From Variovorax sp. (GTDB lineage Bacteria; Pseudomonadota; Gammaproteobacteria; Burkholderiales; Burkholderiaceae_C), in NCBI GenBank assembly GCA_017744935.1, contig JAGIAI010000005.1, positions 62,001 through 126,000 of the forward strand: a stretch of 64,000 nucleotides of DNA. Reading direction: 5' to 3'. Position 1 is the first letter of the stretch; the number at the start of each line of letters is the position of its first letter. A program made the position numbers and the translations under genes. Positions 35,033 to 43,974 of this stretch are shown here, piece by piece. The notes beneath the pieces were generated by a model. The model saw nothing but the letters and a program-made list of their open reading frames with translations, searched no databases and had not been told where the DNA came from.

Positions 35033-35929
35033 ATGAAAACACCGCCGTCGCGCGCTCACTCGAAGTCCCCATCGGCATCCGTCGCACCTTCGGCAGTGCT
35101 CGCGCGGATCGAGAGCATGTGGAATTCGCTCGGACCGGTCGGCCAGCGCATCGCGGCCTTCATCGTGCAGAACCCGCAGGAGGTAGTGCACATGTCTGTC
35201 AGCGAAGTCGCCGAGCGCACGGGGTCGAGCGAGGGCAGCATCGTCGGGCTGTGCAAGAACCTTGGCGCGACGGGCTTCCAGCAGATCAAGATCGCGCTCG
35301 CACAGGAACTCGTGCGGCCGGTGCAGTTCATCCACGAAGACCTCGAACCCGGCGACCCGGTCGAAACCACGGTGCGCAAGATCTTCCAGAGCAACGTGCA
35401 GACGCTCCACGACACGCAGGGGGCACTCGACGTCAAGGCGATGGAGCAGGCCGTGCAGATCCTGCGCAAGGCCAGCCGGATCGAGATCTACGGCATCGGC
35501 AGCGCGGCCACCATCGCCGAGGACGCGCACTACCGCATGCTGCGCATCGGCCTCAATGCCAAGGTGGTGGTCGACTCCCACGTGCAGGCGATCAGCGCAT
35601 CGCTGACCGGGCCCGGCGTGGCGGTGCTCACCGTGTCGCATTCGGGCAGCACCCATGAAACGGTGACCGCCACGCGCCTGGCCAAGGAAGCGGGCGCATC
35701 CACCATCTGCATCACCAACTTCGGCAAATCGCCGATCCAGGCGTTCTGCGATGTGCTGCTGTTCACCATGGCGCGCGAGACCAGCTTCCGCACCGAGGCC
35801 ATGACCAGCCGGCTCGCGCAACTCGCGATCATCGACGCACTGATCGCATGCCTGGCGCTCGCCGACTACGAGACCTCGGTGAAGACGCTACGGCAGACCT
35901 TCGACGTGTTGTCGTTGAAGAGGTATTGA
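35033..35929 (+). CDS. MurR/RpiR family transcriptional regulator
   Basis: 298-residue regulator. N-terminal RpiR helix-turn-helix domain (about residues 20-95; VAERTGSSEGSIVGLCKNLG is the recognition part) and C-terminal SIS sugar-phosphate-binding domain (about 125-265; IEIYGIGSAATIAEDAHYRM and VLTVSHSGSTHETV). Such regulators respond to phosphosugars. Its 3' end overlaps the convergent HAD phosphatase gene by 64 bp. Palindromes lie beyond that gene, upstream of its start. Confidence 0.93.
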   Translation: MKTPPSRAHSKSPSASVAPSAVLARIESMWNSLGPVGQRIAAFIVQNPQEVVHMSVSEVAERTGSSEGSIVGLCKNLGATGFQQIKIALAQELVRPVQFIHEDLEPGDPVETTVRKIFQSNVQTLHDTQGALDVKAMEQAVQILRKASRIEIYGIGSAATIAEDAHYRMLRIGLNAKVVVDSHVQAISASLTGPGVAVLTVSHSGSTHETVTATRLAKEAGASTICITNFGKSPIQAFCDVLLFTMARETSFRTEAMTSRLAQLAIIDALIACLALADYETSVKTLRQTFDVLSLKRY

Positions 35930-36705
35930 TCGCCCAGCTGGTCGAGCAACTCGATCAATGTGGCCGCATGGGCTTGGGGTCGCGGGCCCACGAGCAATGC
36001 GCGCAGGCCGAACGCCGCCGCGCCCCGCAGGTCAGTCGCGGGGTTGTCGCCGATCACCACGGTGTTCGCGCGCGTGGCCGCAGTGCCGAGCCGACGCATG
36101 CCTTCTTCGAACAGTAGCGGTCCGGGTTTGCCGATGATCGACAACGGTGCGACGCCGCTGGCCGCCACCAGTGCCGCCAGCAGCGCACCGGTCTCTGGCA
36201 CCACACTGCCGGCAGGGCCCGGATGGTTGTCGTCGGAGTTGGTCGCGATCAGGCGCGCGCCGCGCCTCAGTTCGTTGGCCATCAGCGCGAGGCGCCGGGT
36301 GCTGAAACGCGGATCCAGCGCGAGCACCACCAGGTCGGCATCGGCGCGCACCAGCGTGCAACCCTGCGCAATTGCATGGCGCCTCAAGGCATCGCTCGAC
36401 GCCAGCAGGATGCGCGCATCGGCATGCGATTGCCGCAGGTGCGCGACCGTGACTTCGCCCGCAAGAACGATCTGCGCAGGGTCGACTGCGAGCCCCATTC
36501 GTGCGAGCCGCCGCGCGACGCCCGAGGCGGTGTGCGTGGAGTTGTTGGACACGATCACGCAGCGCTCCCGGTAGCGCGCGAGCAGCTCGGCCGCGCCGGG
36601 CAGGGCTTCGTCCTCGCGGATCAGCGTGCCGTCGAGGTCGAGGATCAGGTGCTGCGGCATGTGAGGGGGCCTGAAGTCGGCGGAGGGGAAATCGGTACAG
36701 GTCAT
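35866..36705 (-). CDS. HAD-IIA family hydrolase (NagD-like phosphatase)
   Basis: 279-residue phosphatase. HAD motif I is DLDGTLIRED with the nucleophile Asp; motif II is VSNNST; the cap segment TNSDDNHPG and motif III/IV IIGKPGPLLFEEGMRRL and VIGDNPATDLRGA are typical of NagD/PNPase-like class IIA enzymes. Two starts are possible: ATG 36705 and ATG 36660 (15 residues shorter, directly before motif I); neither has a good ribosome binding site. Convergent with an RpiR regulator (64-bp overlap), so a phosphosugar substrate is plausible. Confidence 0.88.
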   Translation of the reverse strand: MTCTDFPSADFRPPHMPQHLILDLDGTLIREDEALPGAAELLARYRERCVIVSNNSTHTASGVARRLARMGLAVDPAQIVLAGEVTVAHLRQSHADARILLASSDALRRHAIAQGCTLVRADADLVVLALDPRFSTRRLALMANELRRGARLIATNSDDNHPGPAGSVVPETGALLAALVAASGVAPLSIIGKPGPLLFEEGMRRLGTAATRANTVVIGDNPATDLRGAAAFGLRALLVGPRPQAHAATLIELLDQLGDQYLFNDNTSKVCRSVFTEVS

Positions 36706-36733
36706 GGAGGAGAAGGAAGGCGGTTCATTCTAT

Positions 36734-36756
36734 TGAGTTTGTCTCAATCAAACTCA
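36734..36756. promoter_or_regulatory. 8-bp inverted repeat, possible RpiR-type operator
   Basis: TGAGTTTG-N7-CAAACTCA, a perfect 8-bp inverted repeat in an AT-rich island 28 bp before the HAD phosphatase start on the minus strand. Position suits control of the phosphatase gene or of the divergent lipoprotein/phospholipase genes. Confidence 0.4.
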
Positions 36757-36763
36757 GTAAACA

Positions 36764-36782
36764 AAATGAACTTGTTTCATTT
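36764..36782. promoter_or_regulatory. Second inverted repeat (AAATGAA-N5-TTCATTT)
   Basis: A perfect 7-bp inverted repeat with a 5-base centre, 7 bp after the first one. Its right arm overlaps the proposed Pho box. TGAA/TTCA palindromes are common in RpiR-family sites, but assignment is inference. Confidence 0.35.
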
Positions 36783-36807
36783 GCCTGTCATGAGCGCTTT
36801 CTAGAGT
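36774..36807 (+). promoter_or_regulatory. Candidate Pho box and -10 upstream of phospholipase C unit
   Basis: Two direct heptamers GTTTCAT (36774-36780) and CTGTCAT (36785-36791) are spaced by 4 bp, the 11-bp period of the PhoB consensus CTGTCAT-N4-CTGTCAT (12 of 14 heptamer positions match). A -10-like TAGAGT (36802-36807) starts 10 bp after the box, the spacing usual in Pho promoters. It faces the small lipoprotein and the phospholipase C gene, an enzyme class often induced by phosphate starvation. Confidence 0.5.
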
Positions 36808-36940
36808 TCTCGCATCGGCTCGCCGCCGTTCTTCCCCAGCTCGTTCATTCCATGCCTCGCGGATCAGTCGTGCCGCAGGGCAGGGGGCTGCACGAGCCGT
36901 TCATTTGTCATCTCTCACCGACCGCAAAGGAAAGCTCCCC

Positions 36941-37126
36941 ATGAACCTCGTCTTTTCACTGCGTGGCCTCGCGGCCGCTTTCATCCTCGCCACCCTAGCT
37001 GCCTGTGGCGGCGGCAGCGGCAACTCTGGCGTGGGCGTTACCACGCCATCAACGCCCGGCACGCAGACCCCGACATCGTCCACGCCGCAGACGCCGGCCG
37101 CGCCGGTTCTGAGCTGTGCGCCCTGA
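36941..37126 (+). CDS. Small Pro/Thr/Ser-rich lipoprotein
   Basis: 61-residue protein. Signal sequence MNLVFSLRGLAAAFILATLA is followed by the lipobox Cys (LAAC) and a Gly-rich then Thr/Pro/Ser-rich low-complexity tail ending in SCAP. AAAGGAAAG lies just upstream of ATG 36941. It lies 60 bp before the phospholipase C gene on the same strand. No known family; a role as a surface or spacer lipoprotein is a guess. Confidence 0.65.
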   Translation: MNLVFSLRGLAAAFILATLAACGGGSGNSGVGVTTPSTPGTQTPTSSTPQTPAAPVLSCAP

Positions 37127-37186
37127 GCGCAGAGCCGGACGCTCCGAACGCCTCGCCATTCCTTCTCATTCAAGCCATAGAAAACC

Positions 37187-39442
37187 ATGACGAACTCTCT
37201 TCCCCGCCGCGACTTCCTGCGCAAATCCGCCGGCACCATCGGTGCTGCCTCGGCGCTGAGCATGCTTCCGCCGGTGATCCGGCGTGCGCTCGCGGCTGAT
37301 GCCGCGGTCGAGACCGGCACCATCAAGGACATCAAGCACATCGTGATCCTGATGCAGGAGAACCGCAGCTTCGATCACTACTTCGGCACGATGCGCGGCG
37401 TTCGGGGCTTCGGTGACCGCTTCCCGATTCCGCTGGCCAACGGCAAGTCGGTGTTCTTCCAGCCCAACCCCGCAGGCGGCGCGGAGATCCAGCCGTTTCG
37501 TCGCGATTCACGGATCGCCAATGCGCTGATCGGATCCGGCACGCCGCACAACTTCCCCGACATGCAGGGCGCGTGGCAGCAGGGAAAGATGGATCGCTGG
37601 ATCCAGTTCAAGAACCAGGCGACGATGGGCTACTACCTGCGTGACGACATTCCGTTCCAGTTCGCGCTGGCTGATGCCTTCACCATCTGCGACGGCTATC
37701 ACTGCTCGATCCTGACCGGCACGGATCCGAACCGCATCGTGTTCTGGTCGGGCTCCAACTTCAACCCGGAGCTGCGCAAGCAGGGCATCAACAGCACGGA
37801 CGCCGATGGCGAGCCCGTCAACTCGCGCTGCTGGCCGAGCCCTTCCAACTGGGTCGCGGGCCGGGCGCAGCAGGCCGACGGGTCGGGCCAGATCGATCCC
37901 AGCACCAGTGCCTACAACTACAAGTACGTCAACAGCGCCTTCAAGTGGGACACGCTGCCGGATGTTCTCGAAAAGGCGGGCATCACCTGGCACATCTACC
38001 AGAACATGAACAACAACTGGACGGGCGCCATGCACGGCTGCCTCGCCTTCCAGAGCTTCCGCACCGCGCAACCCGGGTCGTCGATCTATGAGCACGGCCT
38101 GACGGGCGGTCCCGCGACGGCCGACGGCGCGGTCAATTTCCTTGCGCAGCTCAAGCAGGACGTGATGAACGGCACGCTGCCGCAGGTCTCGTGGGTGCTG
38201 CCCACGCAGGCGCTGGCCGAGCATCCCGGCAGCAGCGAAGGTGTAGCCGGTGCGGCCGACTTCATCTCGGACGTGCTGGAAGCGTTGACGTCCAACCCGG
38301 CAGTCTGGAGCAAGACGGCCCTCTTCGTGACCTTCGACGAGAACGACGGCTTCTTCGACCACCTGGCGATGCCGGCTGTGCCGTCGTATGACGCGAGCGG
38401 CGCGCTCATGGGCAAGTCCACCGTGGCGCTGGACGGCGAGTACTTCGATGCATCCGTCGGCAGCTACCTGAACGCCGCCGACACCATCAGCGGCAAGACA
38501 CGCCCCTGGGGCCTGAGCTCGCGCGTGCCGATGTACGTGGTGTCGCCATGGAGCAAGGGCGGCTGGGTCAACTCGCAGGTGTTCGACCACACCTCGATGG
38601 CCCGCTTCCTGGAGCAGCGCTTCGGCATCACGGTGGACGCGATCAGCCCGTGGCATCGCGCGGTCTGCGGCGATCTCACCTCCTGCTTCGACTTCGTGAG
38701 CCCGAACGACCCGACCGTCCCCAAGCTGCCCGACATGAGCAACTTCGCCGCGATCAATGCGGCGCAGAGGCTGCTCCCCACGACCTCCGTGACCACCGCG
38801 CCCTCCACGCCGCAGCCGCTCTACCAGGAGACCGGCACGCGCCTCTCGCGCGCGCTGCCCTACGAACTGCACACCAGCGCGCGCGTCGAGAGCAACGGCA
38901 CCGTGTCGCTGATCTTCGCGAACTCCGGCAAGCAGGGCGCGGTGTTCCACGTCTACGACAAGCTGCATCTGGACCTCATCCCGCGCCGCTACACGGTGGA
39001 AGCCGCCAAGCAGCTGCAGGACGCGTGGAACCCCGGCGCCACCGACAGCGGCAAATACGAACTGTGGGTCTACGGCACCAACGGCTATGTGCGCACCTTC
39101 AAGGGCGATGCCATTGCATGGAACTCAGCCGGCTTCAAGCCCGAGGTGCAGGTCTGCTATGAGCCGGCGACGGGCGCGATCTACCTCAAGGTCCACAACA
39201 CCGGCCGCGCGGCCGGCCGTGTGACGGTGAAGGCCAATGCGTATCGCACCGACGGCCCCTGGACACTGGATGTGGGCGCTGGCGCCACGGCCCAGCTCAA
39301 CTGGAACCTCGACGACAGCGGCCACTGGTATGACTTCACCGTGAGCGCCGACAATTTGGAGCGCCGCTTCGCCGGCCGTGTCGAAACAGGCAAGGCCGGC
39401 GTGAGCGACCCTGCGATGGCATTGCACCTGCAGCAGGCCTGA
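37187..39442 (+). CDS. Phosphocholine-specific phospholipase C, Tat-exported
   Basis: 751-residue enzyme that hydrolyses phosphatidylcholine to diacylglycerol and phosphocholine outside the cytoplasm. Twin-arginine signal LPRRDFLRKSAG (residues 5-16). The catalytic domain shows the phosphoesterase motifs HIVILMQENRSFDHYFGTMRG, FDENDGFFDHL and the late PLYVVSPWSKGG-like segment (VPMYVVSPWSKGG). Residues from about 540 contain the two C-terminal beta domains of the PlcH/PlcN type. Length is normal for the family. It is preceded by a small lipoprotein gene and a candidate Pho box. Confidence 0.93.
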   Translation: MTNSLPRRDFLRKSAGTIGAASALSMLPPVIRRALAADAAVETGTIKDIKHIVILMQENRSFDHYFGTMRGVRGFGDRFPIPLANGKSVFFQPNPAGGAEIQPFRRDSRIANALIGSGTPHNFPDMQGAWQQGKMDRWIQFKNQATMGYYLRDDIPFQFALADAFTICDGYHCSILTGTDPNRIVFWSGSNFNPELRKQGINSTDADGEPVNSRCWPSPSNWVAGRAQQADGSGQIDPSTSAYNYKYVNSAFKWDTLPDVLEKAGITWHIYQNMNNNWTGAMHGCLAFQSFRTAQPGSSIYEHGLTGGPATADGAVNFLAQLKQDVMNGTLPQVSWVLPTQALAEHPGSSEGVAGAADFISDVLEALTSNPAVWSKTALFVTFDENDGFFDHLAMPAVPSYDASGALMGKSTVALDGEYFDASVGSYLNAADTISGKTRPWGLSSRVPMYVVSPWSKGGWVNSQVFDHTSMARFLEQRFGITVDAISPWHRAVCGDLTSCFDFVSPNDPTVPKLPDMSNFAAINAAQRLLPTTSVTTAPSTPQPLYQETGTRLSRALPYELHTSARVESNGTVSLIFANSGKQGAVFHVYDKLHLDLIPRRYTVEAAKQLQDAWNPGATDSGKYELWVYGTNGYVRTFKGDAIAWNSAGFKPEVQVCYEPATGAIYLKVHNTGRAAGRVTVKANAYRTDGPWTLDVGAGATAQLNWNLDDSGHWYDFTVSADNLERRFAGRVETGKAGVSDPAMALHLQQA

Positions 39443-39562
39443 GTCAGAAGCGCGACAGTGCCAGCGGTGCGATGGTCCTCCTGCAAACATTCGTCATCTT
39501 TCAGCGTGGCTGGTGAAAACTTTGTCCGCGAAGCTAGAGGTGCCACGCCAACAGGAGAGACC

Positions 39563-41221
39563 ATGACGCACATCAATCCCTACGCACTGGGGTTGGACAA
39601 GAACGCGGCGAACTTCGTCGCGCTGTCACCGCTGAGCTTCATCGAGCGGGCCGCCAACGTCTATCCGCAGCGCACGGCCCTCATCTACGGCAGCCTGCGC
39701 CGCAGTTGGGCCGAGACCTATGCGCGTTGCCGGCGACTGGCCGGCGCGCTGGCCGGGCGCGGCATCGGCCCCGGCGACACGGTGGCCGTGATGCTGCCCA
39801 ACACACCGGCGATGTTCGAGGCGCACTTCGGCGTGCCGATGAGCGGCGCGGTGCTCAACACCCTGAACACGCGCCTGGATGCCTCGGCCATCGCCTTCAT
39901 GCTGGAGCACGGCGAGGCCAAAGTGCTGCTGACCGACCGCGAGTTCTCCGGCGTGGTCGCGCAGGCGCTGTCCTCGCTGGGCAACCGCCGGCCGCTGGTG
40001 ATCGAGGTCGAGGACGATGGCGCGCCACCCGGCCAGCGCCTGGGCGAGATCGACTACGAGAGCTTCCTGACCGAAGGGGACCCGCACTTTGCGTGGCAGT
40101 TGCCGGCCGATGAATGGGACGCCATCGCGCTGAACTACACCTCCGGCACCACCGGCAATCCCAAGGGCGTGGTCACCCACCATCGCGGTGCCTACCTGAA
40201 CGCCGCGAGCAACGCCATCGCCTGGAACATGCCGGACGGCTCGGTCTATCTTTGGACCCTGCCGATGTTCCACTGCAACGGCTGGTGCTTTCCGTGGACG
40301 TTGGCGCTTTCCGCGGGCACCAGCGTGTGTCTGCGTCGCATCGATCCCGCGCAGGTCTATGCGCTCATCCGCGAGCATCACGTGACCCGCATGTGCGGCG
40401 CACCGATCGTCTACAGCATGATGATCAACGCGCCGGCCGAGCTGCGCGAGGGCATCGGCCACGCCATCCGGGGGCTGGTCGCGGGTGCGGCGCCACCGGC
40501 CGCGATCATCGAGGGCTGCGAAGCCGCGGGCATCGAACTCACCCACGTCTACGGCCTGACGGAGGTCTACGGCCCATCGGCCATCTGCGCCAAGCAGCCG
40601 GGCTGGAAGCCGCTTTCCGTCATGGAGCGCGCGCGACTCAACAGCCGGCAGGGCGTGCCCTATCCCTTGCAAGAAGCGGTGACGGTGCTGGACCCGCAGA
40701 CCATGCAGCCGGTTCCGGCCGACGGCGAAACCATCGGCGAGATCATGTTCCGCGGCAATGCCGTGATGAAGGGCTACCTGAAGAACCCGGGTGCCACGGA
40801 GGAGGCCTTCGCCGGCGGCTGGTTCCACACCGGCGACCTCGGCGTGATGCATCCGGATGGCTACGTGAAGATCACCGATCGGAGCAAGGATGTGATCATC
40901 TCGGGCGGCGAGAACATCTCCTCGATCGAGGTGGAAGATGCGCTGCACCACCACCCGGCCGTGTTGAGTGCGGCGGTGGTCGCATTGCCCGATGCCAAGT
41001 GGGGCGAGGTGCCCTGTGCCTTCGTGGAACTCAAGGCGGGCGCTTCGGTTACCGAGGCCGAGCTGATCGACTTCTGCCGGCCGCATCTGGCGCGGTTCAA
41101 GCTGCCCAAGCGCATCGTTTTCGGCGAGCTGCCCAAGACCTCCACCGGAAAGATCCAGAAGTTCGTGCTGCGCGAGCGCGTACGCTCGGCCAGCGCGATC
41201 GACGACACGCGCCCTACCTGA
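39563..41221 (+). CDS. AMP-dependent acyl-CoA ligase
   Basis: 552-residue acyl-CoA synthetase of the ANL superfamily. The AMP-binding P-loop is YTSGTTGNPKGVVTHHRG; other motifs are the A5-type YGLTEVYGPS and A8-type TGDLGVMHPDGYVKITDRSKD, with the catalytic Lys in PKTSTGKIQK. It resembles medium-chain/methylmercaptopropionate-type ligases. ATG 39563 has ACAGGAGAGA upstream. Monocistronic, after phospholipase C and before the efflux operon. The acid substrate is unknown. Confidence 0.92.
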   Translation: MTHINPYALGLDKNAANFVALSPLSFIERAANVYPQRTALIYGSLRRSWAETYARCRRLAGALAGRGIGPGDTVAVMLPNTPAMFEAHFGVPMSGAVLNTLNTRLDASAIAFMLEHGEAKVLLTDREFSGVVAQALSSLGNRRPLVIEVEDDGAPPGQRLGEIDYESFLTEGDPHFAWQLPADEWDAIALNYTSGTTGNPKGVVTHHRGAYLNAASNAIAWNMPDGSVYLWTLPMFHCNGWCFPWTLALSAGTSVCLRRIDPAQVYALIREHHVTRMCGAPIVYSMMINAPAELREGIGHAIRGLVAGAAPPAAIIEGCEAAGIELTHVYGLTEVYGPSAICAKQPGWKPLSVMERARLNSRQGVPYPLQEAVTVLDPQTMQPVPADGETIGEIMFRGNAVMKGYLKNPGATEEAFAGGWFHTGDLGVMHPDGYVKITDRSKDVIISGGENISSIEVEDALHHHPAVLSAAVVALPDAKWGEVPCAFVELKAGASVTEAELIDFCRPHLARFKLPKRIVFGELPKTSTGKIQKFVLRERVRSASAIDDTRPT

Positions 41222-41227
41222 CAGGAT

Positions 41228-41243
41228 TGTCATTTCGCTGTCA
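41228..41243 (+). promoter_or_regulatory. Direct repeat TGTCA-N6-TGTCA before efflux operon
   Basis: Two TGTCA copies (41228-41232 and 41239-41243) with an 11-bp period, one helical turn, as in binding boxes of OmpR-type response regulators. They lie about 35-50 bp before the first gene of the efflux/two-component operon, whose own regulator belongs to that family. A -10-like TAGAGT is at 41267-41272. Confidence 0.45.
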
Positions 41244-41278
41244 GCCTGCCGTTCCGGGTGGCCACCTAGAGTGGCCGT

Positions 41279-42742
41279 ATGCGAATACTGTGTCTGGCCC
41301 TGGCCGCATCACTGACGGCTTGCGCTGTCGGACCCGACTACAAGCGCCCCTCGTTGCCGGAGGGCGTCTCGGCGCCCGCGTTCAAGGAAGGCGAGGACTG
41401 GAAGCCCGCAGCGCCCGGCAGCGTCGATGCCGCTCAGCCGTGGTGGACGGCATTCGGCGACAGCCGCCTGAATGAACTGGTGGACGAGGCCAATCGCGCC
41501 AACCAGGATGTGCGGGTGGCCGAGGCGCAATACCGCGAAGCGCAGGCACTGGTGCAGAACGCACGCTCGGCGCTCTTCCCGACGCTGGAGGCCGATGCCT
41601 CGGTGGGTCGAGGGCAGAGCCAGACGGTGCTCGGCCCGAAGCTCGGCAACTCGCACGCATGGTCGCTCCAGGCCGGCTGGGAAGCCGATCTCTGGGGCCG
41701 CGTGCGCCGTGGCATCGAAGGTGCCAGCGACAACGCCCAGGCGAGCGAAGCCGATCTCGCCGCCGCGCGCCTGGCGGTCCAGGCCGAAGTCGTCAGCGAC
41801 TACATCCTTCTGCGCGTCGCTGACACCCAGCAGCAGCTTTACGCGCGCACGGTCGAGGCCTACCAGAAGTCGCTTCAGATCACGCAGAGCCAGTACCGCG
41901 GCGGCGTTGCCACGCGCGCCGATGTCGAGCTTGCCAACACCACGTTGCAATCGACGCAGGCGCAGGCCATCGACATCGAACTCGCGCGCCGGCAGGCCGA
42001 ACACGCCATCGCGGTGCTGCTGGGCCGGACGCCGGCCGGCTTCTCGATCGCGCCGGAAAGCTTTGCACTCACGCTGCCGCAGGTGCCTGCGGTGGTGCCT
42101 TCGGAGCTGCTGGAGCGCCGGCCCGATATTTCGGCTGCGGAACGCCGCGTCGCTTCGGCGAACGCGAGCATTGGTGTTGCGCAGGCCGCGCGGTATCCCA
42201 CGCTTGGGCTCTCGGCGGCGGGCGGCTTCAGCGGTTCGGGCTTCGGGCCCTGGTTCGCGGCACCCGACCGGGTCTGGGCGCTCGGCGCCGCGCTCGCTGG
42301 CACGATCTTCGACGGCGGCCTGCGCGCCTCGCAGGTCGAGCAGGCGCGTGCGGTCTTCGATGCGTCCGCCGCGACGTACCGCAAGACCGTGCTGTCCGGC
42401 TTCCAGGAAGTCGAAGACAACCTGGCTGCGCTCAATCTGCTCGCGCAGGAGCGTGGCGTGCAGGACGGCGCAGTGCGCTCGGCGCGCAATGCCGAGCGCG
42501 TCACCCTGAGCCAGTACCGCGCCGGCACCGCGCCGTACCTCGCAGTCATCACCGCGCAGGCGCTCGCATTGAACAACGAACGCACGGCGCTCCAGTTGCA
42601 GGGCCGCCAATACGCCGCCAGCGTGGCGCTCACCAAGGCGGTCGGCGGCGGCTGGGACGCGAGCCAGCTCCAGGCCAGCTCGGGCGCGAGTCCGATGGCC
42701 ACCTCCGCCGCGGCCGGCCCGGCGGCCTCGACCAACGAATGA
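41279..42742 (+). CDS. RND efflux outer-membrane lipoprotein (NodT/OprM family)
   Basis: 487-residue outer-membrane factor. Lipoprotein signal with lipobox LTAC (Cys15) followed by the family tag AVGPDYKRP. Two OEP repeats are visible, each with the long helical hairpin (for example WWTAFGDSRLNELVDEANRA and ELLERRPDISAAERRVASAN). Ends in an Ala/Ser-rich tail. First gene of a five-gene operon; its stop overlaps the adaptor gene start (ATGA). Confidence 0.93.
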   Translation: MRILCLALAASLTACAVGPDYKRPSLPEGVSAPAFKEGEDWKPAAPGSVDAAQPWWTAFGDSRLNELVDEANRANQDVRVAEAQYREAQALVQNARSALFPTLEADASVGRGQSQTVLGPKLGNSHAWSLQAGWEADLWGRVRRGIEGASDNAQASEADLAAARLAVQAEVVSDYILLRVADTQQQLYARTVEAYQKSLQITQSQYRGGVATRADVELANTTLQSTQAQAIDIELARRQAEHAIAVLLGRTPAGFSIAPESFALTLPQVPAVVPSELLERRPDISAAERRVASANASIGVAQAARYPTLGLSAAGGFSGSGFGPWFAAPDRVWALGAALAGTIFDGGLRASQVEQARAVFDASAATYRKTVLSGFQEVEDNLAALNLLAQERGVQDGAVRSARNAERVTLSQYRAGTAPYLAVITAQALALNNERTALQLQGRQYAASVALTKAVGGGWDASQLQASSGASPMATSAAAGPAASTNE

Positions 42743-43974
42743 ACGCCATGGATACCCCTACACCCCAAGCCCATCCGCGCCGGCGCGCGTGGATCGCCGG
42801 CACGATCGCGCTGCTGGCCGTGCTCATCATCGCCACCGGCGCATGGCGCAAGCTGTGGTCGCCGCACGCCACGCCGACGGCGGGCCCGCCCCCCGTGCCG
42901 GCGAGCACGGCCCGGGTCGCGAGCGAAACCGTGCCGATCGCACGCACCGGCGTTGGCACGGTGATGACGGTGGCCTCGGTCACGGTGCGCACCCGCATCG
43001 ACGGCCAGCTCGACAGCGTGGAATTCAAGGAAGGACAGGACGTGAAGGCCGGACAGGTGCTCGCGCGCATCGATCCGCGCACCTACCAGGCGCAGCTCGA
43101 ACAGAGCCTCGCGCAGAAGTCCAAGGACGAGGCCCAGCTCGCCAATGCACGCGCCGACCTGCAGCGCTACGGCGACCTGATCAAGGAAGACGCGACCACG
43201 CAGCAGACGCTGGACACGCAACGCGCACTGGTCAACCAGCTGCAGGCGGCTGTGAAGAGCGATGACGCGCAGATCCATCTCGCGCAGGTGCAGCTCGGCT
43301 ACACGACCATCACCGCGCCGCTCGGCGGGCGCGTCGGCGCGCGGCTGGTCGACCCGGGCAACATCGTGCATGCGGCTGATGCCAATGGGCTGCTGGTCAT
43401 CAACCAGATCGACCCGATCGCGGTGCAGTTCACGCTGCCCGAGAGCAGCTTCCAGGCCGTGAACAAGGCGCTCAACACGCAGCACGAGCCCTTGCGTGTC
43501 GACGCCATCGATCGCGATACGCACGAGGTGCTCGCGACCGGCAAGCTGGTGCTGCTGAACAACCAGATCGACACCACGACCGGCACCATCGCGATGAAGG
43601 CGCAGTTCACGAACTCGGAGCACAAGCTGTGGCCCGGCCAGTCGGTCGACGCGCGGCTGGTTCTGGGCGAGCGCGCAGATGCGCTCACCATGCCTGCGGC
43701 CGCCGTGCAGCGCAGCCAGGACGGCTTCTTCGCCTACGTCGTGGGCGCGGATGAAAAGGTCAGCGTGCAGCCGATCGAAGTGGCCGACACGGTCGGCGGC
43801 AAGACAGTGATCGCCAAGGGGCTCGCCGCCGGCGATCGCGTCGTGACCGACGGACAGTACCGCCTGACGCCTGGCGCACGCATCACGGAGCGGCAGCAGG
43901 GCGGCAGCATCAACGGGCCGGCCGAGGTCGCCAAGGCCGACAAGGCCGACAAGGCCGAAGGAGAAAGGCGTTGA
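42739..43974 (+). CDS. RND efflux periplasmic adaptor (MdtA/AcrA family)
   Basis: 411-residue membrane-fusion protein. N-terminal membrane anchor (about residues 18-38), lipoyl-like half-motifs (VRTRIDGQLDSVEFKEGQDV, LGYTTITAPLGGRVGARLVD), alpha-hairpin (about 100-180), and beta-barrel/membrane-proximal domains. Ends in a Lys/Ala/Asp repeat ([13 protein letters not shown]). Overlaps both neighbours by 4 bp. Resembles MdtA-type adaptors for HAE1 multidrug pumps. Confidence 0.93.
   Translation: MNAMDTPTPQAHPRRRAWIAGTIALLAVLIIATGAWRKLWSPHATPTAGPPPVPASTARVASETVPIARTGVGTVMTVASVTVRTRIDGQLDSVEFKEGQDVKAGQVLARIDPRTYQAQLEQSLAQKSKDEAQLANARADLQRYGDLIKEDATTQQTLDTQRALVNQLQAAVKSDDAQIHLAQVQLGYTTITAPLGGRVGARLVDPGNIVHAADANGLLVINQIDPIAVQFTLPESSFQAVNKALNTQHEPLRVDAIDRDTHEVLATGKLVLLNNQIDTTTGTIAMKAQFTNSEHKLWPGQSVDARLVLGERADALTMPAAAVQRSQDGFFAYVVGADEKVSVQPIEVADTVGGKTVIAKGLAAGDRVVTDGQYRLTPGARITERQQGGSINGPAEVAKADKADKAEGERR

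Noticed and set aside
41256..41266. GGTGGCCACC palindrome before the efflux operon as the main operator
   Set aside because: GC-rich palindromes of this size are expected by chance here; the TGTCA direct repeat fits the regulator family better.
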